Shown one piece after another: positions 26,427 through 33,818 of a stretch of 53,962 nt of DNA. The translations under genes were made by a program, and so were the position numbers. Under the pieces are notes generated by a model. The model did not search any database, had not been told where the DNA came from, and saw nothing but the letters and a program-made list of their open reading frames with translations. How positions within the stretch are numbered: position 1 is the first letter of the stretch; each line of letters opens with the position of its first letter. Origin of the DNA: Silvanigrellales bacterium (lineage in GTDB: Bacteria; Bdellovibrionota_B; Oligoflexia; Silvanigrellales; Silvanigrellaceae); NCBI GenBank assembly GCA_020247005.1, contig JADCJN010000096.1:1-53962 (forward strand). Direction: 5' to 3'.

Positions 26427-27151
26427 CAGGTGCCTTCCTCTTCTTCCGCATCGATAAATTGGACGCCCACCTGGTAAAAGGAATGTGCGTTCACGTCGAT
26501 AATCTGCTTAACATACACCACTCGAGCGCGGCGTTTCTCGTAGGGAAGCCCTTGCAAATAAATTTGGCAGGAGGGGAGCACGCGACCGGGTTGAATGAAG
26601 GGTGTTTTGCGCCGTGCTCGGAAACTCATGCCGCCCGACGACAGGTCGAAGACGCGGCGGCGCAGCATGGTGGAGGTGTCGAATGGGTGCTGAATTTCCA
26701 CAATGGAGTTTTCCTTCGCCGCGAAGTGAACGCGTTCCAGCTGCCGAGCCTTATTCAGTTCCGCAAACTCGGGAAGTGGGAACTTGACGAAAGTCCCGAA
26801 AGGCTCGAGGTGATCGGCACGCAGTTGGTACATACGGCAGAAAAGGCCGTACTCACTGGCCTCGCGCGCACGCACGGCCAGGCTTGCTGGAATGGGGTTC
26901 TTCAGCACCACGTGCTCGGGAGTCACGTCGGCAATAACGCAAAAAAAGGAGACATCGAGGCCATAGGGCGAGAGGACGACAGGCTCCTCGCGCTCCCGTG
27001 CGAGGCCGATGACCTCCATAATTTCTTCGCGCGAGAGAGTCTGAGCCAGTTCCGGCGCAACCGATGGAACCTCGGCAGCCGACTCTTCGGCGGCAGAATG
27101 CGGGGAGGTCGGGCGCGGGCCAGAGAGGATCGTGTCAAAATTCTTCGGCAT
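26426..27151 (-). CDS. PilZ-domain (c-di-GMP binding) protein
   Basis: A 241-residue protein. An acidic, Ala/Pro/Glu-rich N-terminus precedes a YcgR-N-like beta region (EEPVVLSPYGLDVSFFCVIADVTPEHVVLKNP). A C-terminal PilZ domain carries the signature RRRVFDLSSGGMSFRA (about residue 167), matching the RxxxR/DxSxxG pattern that binds cyclic di-GMP. It probably acts in the cytoplasm as a c-di-GMP effector. The start at 27151 has GAGAG upstream and lies inside the end of the upstream outer-membrane protein gene (17-bp overlap), so the three genes form an operon. Confidence 0.9.
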   Translation of the reverse strand: MPKNFDTILSGPRPTSPHSAAEESAAEVPSVAPELAQTLSREEIMEVIGLAREREEPVVLSPYGLDVSFFCVIADVTPEHVVLKNPIPASLAVRAREASEYGLFCRMYQLRADHLEPFGTFVKFPLPEFAELNKARQLERVHFAAKENSIVEIQHPFDTSTMLRRRVFDLSSGGMSFRARRKTPFIQPGRVLPSCQIYLQGLPYEKRRARVVYVKQIIDVNAHSFYQVGVQFIDAEEEEGT

Positions 27152-28529
27152 ACGGGCTCTCGGAGAAGCGGTCCACGCGTTTGACGACCACATTGGTCGA
27201 CGGCCACGAGTAACTATACCCCATGAAGAGGACGTTTCGCACCACGTTGAACTCAGTGATGGTGGAGGTGGTCGTTTCTCGCAGGATGCTGAAATCGATT
27301 CGAGACGACCGAGAGAAGTCCCAGTAGGTGTAAAGACCGAAGCTCAAGTAGGTGTCCTCGCGCGGAAACTCTTTGGCTGGCTCGGCTACGAGGCTGCCTG
27401 CTGTGCTTTTCTTGTATCCGGGAACTCGGACACGATCGACAATGAACTTTTCCTTATAGTAAACGGCGCGCGGCGACACGCGGAGGTCCCAAATCACGGG
27501 GAAGTCGAAACTCGAAGAGACCCCTGTGCGGCTCCGGTCGTTTTGAATGGATGCATACTTGAACTGAAGCTGGGAGACGTCGATGTACAAGAGGCTGTCG
27601 AGTGCGGGGATGTAGACGCCGTTCGAGAGCCTGAACGAAAAGGCGCGTCCCCTCCCATCGTTCTTCCACGAATAGCTCGCATTCGACAAGCGAGGGTCGT
27701 CAACGTTGATTTCCGTTCGGAAGGGCATGGAAAGTTGGCCACGGTAGTAACGACCGTATTTGTACGAAACGTAGGGAACGAAGTTTTCCGACTTCACGAT
27801 GGTTTCGGCTTCCTCAAGCTCTTCCCCCAGGGACTTTGAGCCGAGGCGGCCTATGGAGAAGCGTGTGAAGAGCCCCGCTTGAAATGGGGATGCGAGGTAA
27901 CGCAGGTCGCTTGCGATTTCGTGCGTTCGGAGCATCGACTTCGTGGGAAACAAGAAGTTCTCTGCCCGTCGGTTCGAAAACCACCGGTCGAAAAATCTCT
28001 GAGCCTGGGCGTAATCGGTGCTCCAGTTGTGCGAATACTTGTAATGCAGGTTAAAGAAGAAATGATCGGTTCGCAGCGGTCCCCAGCCAATGAGACCTGC
28101 CAATTGCAGATTGTACCGCGACTCCGTTATCGGTTTGCTGCAATCTTCAGCTCCGGGGTCGCAGCGCGACACCTCATCGATGCCAAAGCCTGAATCAAAC
28201 TGCGCGTACCAGGTTTTCAGCCCTCGGACGCTATAAAGAGAATCTTCGCGATCAGCCGTGGGTTCTGCCCCAGAGGGTGCCGTTCCAGGTGCCTGCCGCC
28301 TTCCCGAGGAAGAGGAGGGAGGCGAGGCAAAAAAATCTTGGGGTGTTGGCAAGGGAGCGGGAGAACGCGATGTTCCCTGGCTCTGCGCGAGGGCGCGTGG
28401 AGATGCGATAAGAAAAACGCCGCACGCACAGGCAATGGCGCCCCCACCTGCGAAAGCGACGAGCAAAACGTGCCAACGCGGGGGCAGGACGATGCGCTGT
28501 CCCGGCAGTCTACCGTTCCCTTGCGACAT
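27135..28529 (-). CDS. Predicted outer-membrane beta-barrel protein
   Basis: A 464-residue protein with a signal-type hydrophobic segment (about residues 20-48, ending ALAQ) and a Ser/Pro-rich linker. About 370 residues of alternating strands follow, rich in Tyr, Phe and Trp (YNLQLAGLIGWGPL, HFFFNLHYKYSHNW, YLSFGLYTYWDFS). No family is recognised. The protein ends with EEF rather than the common terminal Phe-rich strand. The start at 28529 has GGAGTG twelve bases upstream. It is the first gene of an operon with PilZ and a 5'-nucleotidase. Confidence 0.78.
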   Translation of the reverse strand: MSQGNGRLPGQRIVLPPRWHVLLVAFAGGGAIACACGVFLIASPRALAQSQGTSRSPAPLPTPQDFFASPPSSSSGRRQAPGTAPSGAEPTADREDSLYSVRGLKTWYAQFDSGFGIDEVSRCDPGAEDCSKPITESRYNLQLAGLIGWGPLRTDHFFFNLHYKYSHNWSTDYAQAQRFFDRWFSNRRAENFLFPTKSMLRTHEIASDLRYLASPFQAGLFTRFSIGRLGSKSLGEELEEAETIVKSENFVPYVSYKYGRYYRGQLSMPFRTEINVDDPRLSNASYSWKNDGRGRAFSFRLSNGVYIPALDSLLYIDVSQLQFKYASIQNDRSRTGVSSSFDFPVIWDLRVSPRAVYYKEKFIVDRVRVPGYKKSTAGSLVAEPAKEFPREDTYLSFGLYTYWDFSRSSRIDFSILRETTTSTITEFNVVRNVLFMGYSYSWPSTNVVVKRVDRFSESPYAEEF

Positions 28530-28557
28530 AGTTCGACCAACACTCCGATCTGCATAC

Positions 28558-28609
28558 GCGACCTTCACGGGCGACCTTCACCGGCGACCTTCACGGGCGA
28601 CCTTCGTGC
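28558..28609 (-). repeat. Four tandem 13-bp repeats upstream of the OMP operon
   Basis: On the plus strand GCGACCTTCACGG (28558-28570), GCGACCTTCACCG, GCGACCTTCACGG and GCGACCTTCGTGC follow one another without spacing. Copies 1 and 3 are identical, copy 2 differs at one base and copy 4 at its end. Read on the minus strand the unit is CCGTGAAGGTCGC and the array ends about 28 bases before the OMP start codon. It may be a factor-binding array or a slippage product. Confidence 0.85.
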
Positions 28610-28747
28610 GCGTTCCTAGACGCCTATGCTAACCTCGGGAACACCAAAAGGGAAACCATCGCGGCGCCTGCCCCTCTGCTCATTGCGGCGCCCGTGCGAG
28701 GAAAGGGTCTGTTTGTGTTACCTCGGCTTCGAGTTCCCATTCCGCGG

Positions 28748-29308
28748 ATGTTTTTTCGTCTTTGCGCTCTGGTCGTATTCCTCTTCATTTGCACTCAGGC
28801 GGCTGCCGCTGGGCCGTCCGCTCAGCCGGTGTGCATCACAAGGCAAGAGCTGTCGTCGCGCGCTCTTGGTTTGGTGTCAAAATTCCATGTGGCCGATGGC
28901 GCTCGGGTTCGCAAAGGGGATGCCATCGTCGAATTCGACTCGCGGTTGCTTCGGGCCGGGCTGCGCGAGGCCCAGGGCGCTGTAGATGCCGCCAAGGCGA
29001 ACGTTGAACTTGCCGACGACGCCGCGTCGAGGCTTGGAAAGCTGAAAGAAAGTGATTCAGTAACGGAACAGCAAATTTTCGAAGCGCGTGTTCGCAGTGC
29101 TCAGGCGAAGGCCGTGTGGAGGCAGGCGCAAGGCGCTACGGAACGGCTTCGTGTGCAGCTCGATGATACGGTCATCAAAGCGGAAATTGATGGCGTCGTT
29201 CGTGGACTTCCCACCATCCTGGGGCTTGCCGTACAGCCAGGGCAATCGCTTGGTCGTGTGGAAGCTTCGCCTTTGCCACACGCCTGCGCGCCAAAGCCGT
29301 CGAACTGA
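28748..29308 (+). CDS. Short RND adaptor (HlyD/membrane fusion) protein
   Basis: A 186-residue protein with a signal peptide (MFFRLCALVVFLFICTQAAAA). It has a lipoyl-type half motif (SKFHVADGARVRKGDAIVEFD), a short coiled-coil hairpin (about 85-135, AKANVELADDAASRLGKLKESDSVTEQQIFEARV) and the returning half (DDTVIKAEIDGVVRGLPTILGLAVQPGQSLGRVE). It then stops, without the beta-barrel and membrane-proximal domains seen in adaptors of ~350 residues. After 29262 another frame continues to 29350, so a frameshift at the end is possible but would add only ~28 residues. The start is uncertain (GTG 28694 is in frame; neither start has a clear ribosome-binding site). The RND fusion gene follows after 62 bp. 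Confidence 0.75.
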   Translation: MFFRLCALVVFLFICTQAAAAGPSAQPVCITRQELSSRALGLVSKFHVADGARVRKGDAIVEFDSRLLRAGLREAQGAVDAAKANVELADDAASRLGKLKESDSVTEQQIFEARVRSAQAKAVWRQAQGATERLRVQLDDTVIKAEIDGVVRGLPTILGLAVQPGQSLGRVEASPLPHACAPKPSN

Positions 29309-29370
29309 CCCCACCCTTCGCAAACAGCCTTGCGCCCGGCAGGGCTTGAGGCCCCTCTCTCGGAAGTGCC

Positions 29371-32300
29371 ATGCTCAATCTTGCTCGTTTCTCGGTGAAC
29401 CGGCCTGTGACGGCGGGCATCATCAGTGTGGCGCTTTTTGTTCTTGGGCTTTTCGCGGTCTTCCGGATGCCCGTGTCCCTCTATCCTGATGTTTCGTTTC
29501 CCTTCGTCGCCATCGATATTCCCTACCCGGGCGCATCTCCCGAGCAGGTGGAAGCCAGCGTCGTAAAACCGTTGGAAAAGGAGCTCGCCGGTATAGCAGG
29601 GCTCACGAGGCTCATCTCTTTTGTCCGCCCGAGTGGTGTGCAAATCATCCTTGGTTTTCGCATGTCTGCCAACGAGCGTGACGCCATTGAGAGTGCTCGT
29701 GAGAAAGTGAGCATCGCCAAAGGGCATTTCCCCGCGGGTGTGCGAGAGCCGGTCGTCAGACGAATCGATGTGGGTGCCACACCTGTGCTCATTTTCGGCA
29801 TCGAGTCCGGAGGAGATGCGGAAAAAACCAAGGCCTCCCTTGATGCGGGTCTTGTCCGTGCGCTTCAACGCCTTGAGGGCGTGGGTGAGGCATCGGTTGT
29901 CGGCCTTGGTGAGGAACGCATTGAGCTTCAATTCGAAGCGGCGAAATTGGCCTCCCTCCGCGTGGCACCGCTCGACGTTTTTGAGCAGCTTTCCCAACGC
30001 ATGGCGTCCATCCCGTGGGGCGAAGTTCAAAACGAGGCCCGTGTCATGACGGTTGCGCGCGGCATCTTGCCTTCCGACCCGAAGCACTGGGAAAACGAAG
30101 TTGTCACGCTCCGGGATGGAAGGGGCGTGCGCCTGGGCGAGCTTGGCGCGGTGCGTCGAGTCCGGGATGCAAGCGCTCCCTCGGTTTTCGTCAACGGCAA
30201 GCGAGGGCTTGGACTCGTCGTGACGAAAAAGGCGGACGCAAACACCGTCGAAGTTGTCGCGCGCGCAAAGGAAGTGCTTCGCGGCACCGACTTTGCCAGA
30301 ATTGGCGAGGGGGGCGTCAAGATCTTTCCCATTCTCGATCAGTCGGAGTTCATTCAAGAGAACGCGCACGAGGTTTGGATTGCTCTTTTCGTGGGGGGCG
30401 CCTTCGCCATTCTCATCATCTTTCTTTTTCTCACCGATGTGAAGTCGGCGCTCATTTCGGCGACAGCGTTGCCCGTGAGCATCGCGGGTTCATTCATCTT
30501 CATGCTTGCCATGGGTTTTTCTCTCAACATGATGAGTCTCCTTGCGCTCGCACTGGCCATTGGGCTTCTTATCGACGATGCCGTCGTCGTGCGTGAAGCC
30601 ATTTACGTCGAGATGGAGAACGGGCTTTCAGGCAAAGAGGCTGCCGTGCGAGGCACCGACCGCGTTGCCTCCGCCGTTTTGGCCACCACGCTCGCGGTGA
30701 TTGCCGTCTTTTTGCCTGTGGGGGCGATGGATGGGCTTGTGGGCCAGTTTTTCAAACAATTCGGCATCACCATTTGTGTGTCTGTGGCGTTGTCGCTTTG
30801 GGTGGCCTTTACGCTCGACCCCATGCTTTCTGCAAAATTCGCAGGCCATCCGAAACCCCTCCAGGGTCGATTTTGGGATGCGTGGCGGCAATTCTTGGCT
30901 TCCACCGACGCCCGTATCGCCTCCATGGGTGCGTGGAGTTTTCGGCATCCCGTTGCCGTTCTTTTCGCAGCCCTGGCGCTTTTGGTGGGTTCTGTGGTTC
31001 TGGCGCTCTCGCGGGGAGCCGATTTTCTTGCCTTCGAAGACCGTGGTCAGTTTTTGGTGAATGTGAAGACTCCTGCGGGAAACACGCGGGAGGCCAATGA
31101 ACAAGTGGCGGCGGACGTTGTGAAGCGACTCGAGGGCCTCGAAGGCCTTCAAGAGGTTTACGCAACCGTAGGAAGCGCGCTCGATGAGCGTCTCACGGAG
31201 CTTCGTTTCGTTTTCAATTCAAAAACGGAACGTGAGGAAGGTCTGCTTACCTTGAAAGCCAAGGCGCGTGCAGCGCTCAAAGGGCTTGCGGGAGAATGGC
31301 TTGTCATGGATCCGCCACCCATTGAGGGAATTGGGGGCGAAGCCCCCCTGGCGGTGTTCTTGTACGGCGAAGATCTTCAGGCTCTGTTGCCAGAGGCCAG
31401 GCGTCTGCTGGAGGCGGTGCGCGCTCTTCCGGGCGTGGGCAGCGCCCGGCTCGAGAACGACGCCTTTGGGGAAGGCTTCGACGTCACTTTAAAACCGGAG
31501 GATCTCGGTTTCGCGGGTTCGCAGCCTCAGGCCGTTGAGCTTTCTGGAAGGCTTGCGCTGACGGGGCTTGAAACAGGCAACGTCGGCGCCGACAACGTTC
31601 CCTTTTTTGTGCGCTTCCGCCCCGCCGATCGTACACTTGAAACACTCTGGAACGACCTCCTTGTTCCTTCCTTGCGAGGGCCCTTGCCGCTTGCCAACGT
31701 GTCTTCAACCGTTCCCAGCATGCGCGCGCTGGCTATCGACCGAGAAAAGCGTTCTCGAAAAATAACGATTTGGGGCGCACCCGACCACACGCGCGCCTTT
31801 GGCGAGGTTCTTGCCGATTTGGAACGGCTCGTGCAGGAAGTGAAGCCCCCTTTTACGGCGGAGGTCGCTGGTGAAAAGGAAGTGTTTCAGGAAATGGTAG
31901 AGAGTTTCACGCTTGCCATTGCGGGCTCGCTGTTTTTCATCTTTGTCATTCTTGCCGCTCAGTTCGAAAGTCTTCTGCGGCCATTCATCATTCTCTTGTC
32001 GCTTCCTCTTGCGATGATCGGTGGATTCTTCGCCCTTTTTTTGGTGGGTGAAAAACTGGCGCTTGGCGCCCTCATCGGCCTCATTCTCCTCATCGGTCTT
32101 GCCGCGAAGAACGGCATCTTGCTTGTGGATGCCATCGGTCAGAAAGAAAAATTTCTTGCTATCGAAGCCGCGGTTCGCGAAAGCGTAAAGGAACGGTCGC
32201 GTCCCATTCTCATGACCTCCATCGCCATGATTTTTGGAATGATTCCCACGGCCTTGTTGCGTGGTGGCGGCTCCGAGTTTCGTTCTCCCATGGCCATCGC

Positions 32301-33702
32301 CATTATCGGGGGCGTGGTGAGCTCCACTCTTTTGTCTTTTGTTGTGGTTCCTGCCATTTTCGGGCTTCTCTCGCGCCGACGCGTGAGCTTCGTGGCCCTC
32401 TTTGCAGCCGCGACGCTTTCGGGAGCTTTGCATTCGACCCCGTCTCAGGCTGCCGTTCCCTTGGCCGACATGTCTACAGTCGTTTCGTTGCTAAAGGACG
32501 TTCCTGAAAACGCTCCCGAGCGAGCGAACATCGAGGCCGCCGAGGCGGCAGCCGTGGGTGCCCGGACAGCCTCGCGTCTCGCCCTGGTCGGTGCGGCGCG
32601 TATTGAGGTCGGGAGAGAGTGGTCGCGTCCGGGCCTCACACAGTCGTTCACCATTCCCGTGGCTTCGCCACAGGGCATGCAGGGAGTGGAAGTCTCCTCC
32701 ATCGTCATCCCCAAAGCGCAAAACGTCCTTTCGGTGGGCTGGCAAATCCCCCTCTTTAATCTTCAAGCTCTCGATGGCTTGCGCCTCGCATCGCAGCTCA
32801 TGGAAAGCGCCCCTCTGGTGCGTCTTGCTGAGCAAGAATCGTCAACGCTTTCCAAGGCTCGCGACTGGCTTCAGGCGGAAGTGGCCATTCAATCGGCACT
32901 TGTGACTGGCGTCTATCGCGCAAACGCCGAGGCACGCCTTGTTTCTTTACGCGATCGTCGCCGCGCAGGTCTTGCCTCGGGGCTCGAGGAAACCGAGGCG
33001 CTGGCGCGTCTGCAAAAAGCGTCGGTAGAAGACGTCCGCGCGCGCACCGAGGCGGAACGCCTTCGGTTGGAGTTTTCGAGCCGCTATGGGAAGTCGATTC
33101 CGGAACGAGGCCTTGGCCTTCCGAGTTTTCCGGCCACTCCTGCACTCCCTTTCCGTTCCACTGCTCTCGAAGCACTTTCGTCCGCGCTTGAGGTTCAAAA
33201 AGGCAATGCCAAACTTGAAGATGCGGCTTTTTTCCCTACGGTTTCTGCAGAAGTGGGGTATCGGGCAACGCTGTATGGCGGTGCCCCTGACCCGCAATCG
33301 TTCCTGGGACTCAAAGCCAAGTGGGACATCCTCGATGCCGGTTCACGGGTTCGTAAGGTGACAGTGGCGAAACAAAGTGAATACGACTTGCTTGCTCGCA
33401 AGCGAGAAATGGAGGCGCGCCTCATGGCCGCGTATGCGACAATCACCGTTCGAATTCAAGGCATGAAGGAAACCCTTGAGGCAACCCGCGTGAGCCGCAA
33501 GGCGGCCGCGGATGCCCAGGCACAAGCTGAGGCGGGATTTCGAGCGGGTCTCGTGAAAGCGTCGCAGGTGCGCGATTCCGACGAGAGAAAACTCGAGGCT
33601 GACTTTGCAGAAATCCAAGCCTTGTTTGCCTCGCAAGGGCTGGCCATCGAGAGTTTGGCCCTCACGGGCGGCTGGACGTCATTCTTGGAAGGCGGCCGTT
33701 GA
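29371..33702 (+). CDS. RND permease fused to a TolC-type outer membrane channel
   Basis: A 1443-residue open frame. Residues 1 to ~1004 are a complete RND permease: N-terminal FSVNRPVTAGIISVALFVLG, TM4 Asp pair GLLIDDAVVVREAIYVEME, TM10 Lys GLAAKNGILLVDA, and the last TM (GGVVSSTLLSFVVVPAIFGLL). Right after the basic stretch SRRR (1001-1004) comes a signal-peptide-like segment (about 1005-1027, ending PSQA). Residues ~1030-1443 are a TolC-family domain with duplicated helical hairpins (EARLVSLRDRRRAGLASGLEE, AQAQAEAGFRAGLVKASQVRDS) and barrel strands (SVGWQIPLFNLQ, GLKAKWDILDAG). RND pumps and their outer-membrane factors are normally separate genes. Either a polyprotein cut by signal peptidase, a true fusion, or a recent indel joining two genes would explain it. 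A short adaptor gene lies upstream. Confidence 0.9.
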   Translation: MLNLARFSVNRPVTAGIISVALFVLGLFAVFRMPVSLYPDVSFPFVAIDIPYPGASPEQVEASVVKPLEKELAGIAGLTRLISFVRPSGVQIILGFRMSANERDAIESAREKVSIAKGHFPAGVREPVVRRIDVGATPVLIFGIESGGDAEKTKASLDAGLVRALQRLEGVGEASVVGLGEERIELQFEAAKLASLRVAPLDVFEQLSQRMASIPWGEVQNEARVMTVARGILPSDPKHWENEVVTLRDGRGVRLGELGAVRRVRDASAPSVFVNGKRGLGLVVTKKADANTVEVVARAKEVLRGTDFARIGEGGVKIFPILDQSEFIQENAHEVWIALFVGGAFAILIIFLFLTDVKSALISATALPVSIAGSFIFMLAMGFSLNMMSLLALALAIGLLIDDAVVVREAIYVEMENGLSGKEAAVRGTDRVASAVLATTLAVIAVFLPVGAMDGLVGQFFKQFGITICVSVALSLWVAFTLDPMLSAKFAGHPKPLQGRFWDAWRQFLASTDARIASMGAWSFRHPVAVLFAALALLVGSVVLALSRGADFLAFEDRGQFLVNVKTPAGNTREANEQVAADVVKRLEGLEGLQEVYATVGSALDERLTELRFVFNSKTEREEGLLTLKAKARAALKGLAGEWLVMDPPPIEGIGGEAPLAVFLYGEDLQALLPEARRLLEAVRALPGVGSARLENDAFGEGFDVTLKPEDLGFAGSQPQAVELSGRLALTGLETGNVGADNVPFFVRFRPADRTLETLWNDLLVPSLRGPLPLANVSSTVPSMRALAIDREKRSRKITIWGAPDHTRAFGEVLADLERLVQEVKPPFTAEVAGEKEVFQEMVESFTLAIAGSLFFIFVILAAQFESLLRPFIILLSLPLAMIGGFFALFLVGEKLALGALIGLILLIGLAAKNGILLVDAIGQKEKFLAIEAAVRESVKERSRPILMTSIAMIFGMIPTALLRGGGSEFRSPMAIAIIGGVVSSTLLSFVVVPAIFGLLSRRRVSFVALFAAATLSGALHSTPSQAAVPLADMSTVVSLLKDVPENAPERANIEAAEAAAVGARTASRLALVGAARIEVGREWSRPGLTQSFTIPVASPQGMQGVEVSSIVIPKAQNVLSVGWQIPLFNLQALDGLRLASQLMESAPLVRLAEQESSTLSKARDWLQAEVAIQSALVTGVYRANAEARLVSLRDRRRAGLASGLEETEALARLQKASVEDVRARTEAERLRLEFSSRYGKSIPERGLGLPSFPATPALPFRSTALEALSSALEVQKGNAKLEDAAFFPTVSAEVGYRATLYGGAPDPQSFLGLKAKWDILDAGSRVRKVTVAKQSEYDLLARKREMEARLMAAYATITVRIQGMKETLEATRVSRKAAADAQAQAEAGFRAGLVKASQVRDSDERKLEADFAEIQALFASQGLAIESLALTGGWTSFLEGGR
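32383..32386 (+). other. GTGA at the RND-TolC junction
   Basis: At the domain boundary the frame reads GTG (32383-32385), which could be the start codon of a stand-alone TolC gene. The +1 frame reads TGA (32384-32386), which could be the stop of a stand-alone permease. The same GTGA overlap is used elsewhere in this window (12430). No clear ribosome-binding site precedes it. Confidence 0.5.
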
Positions 33703-33723
33703 GTTTCTCTGACCTTGAACGTG

Positions 33724-33771
33724 TTCGAAGTTTCATGGGGTGAGGTATACTGGTTCTTGAGGTAACCTCAA
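33724..33771 (+). promoter_or_regulatory. Putative promoter and operator before the lipoprotein cluster
   Basis: A -10-like TATACT (33746-33751) lies 16 bases after TTCGAA (33724-33729). Immediately downstream, at 33757-33771, TTGAGGTAACCTCAA is a perfect inverted repeat (7 bp arms, one central base) and would cover the transcription start, a usual repressor position. The half-site TGAGGTA also occurs at 33741-33747, overlapping the -10. The next start codon is at 33819. Confidence 0.45.
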
Positions 33772-33818
33772 TCGAGCGTCGCTGCACTTCGAAACGTTGG
33801 TCGCCAGGAGCCTCTTCC

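Noticed and set aside
28558..28609. Tandem repeats as a CRISPR array
   Set aside because: Units of 13 bp abut without spacers; no cas genes in the window.
29101..30369. 422-codon minus-strand frame opposite the RND fusion gene
   Set aside because: His/Arg-rich shadow of the RND coding sequence.
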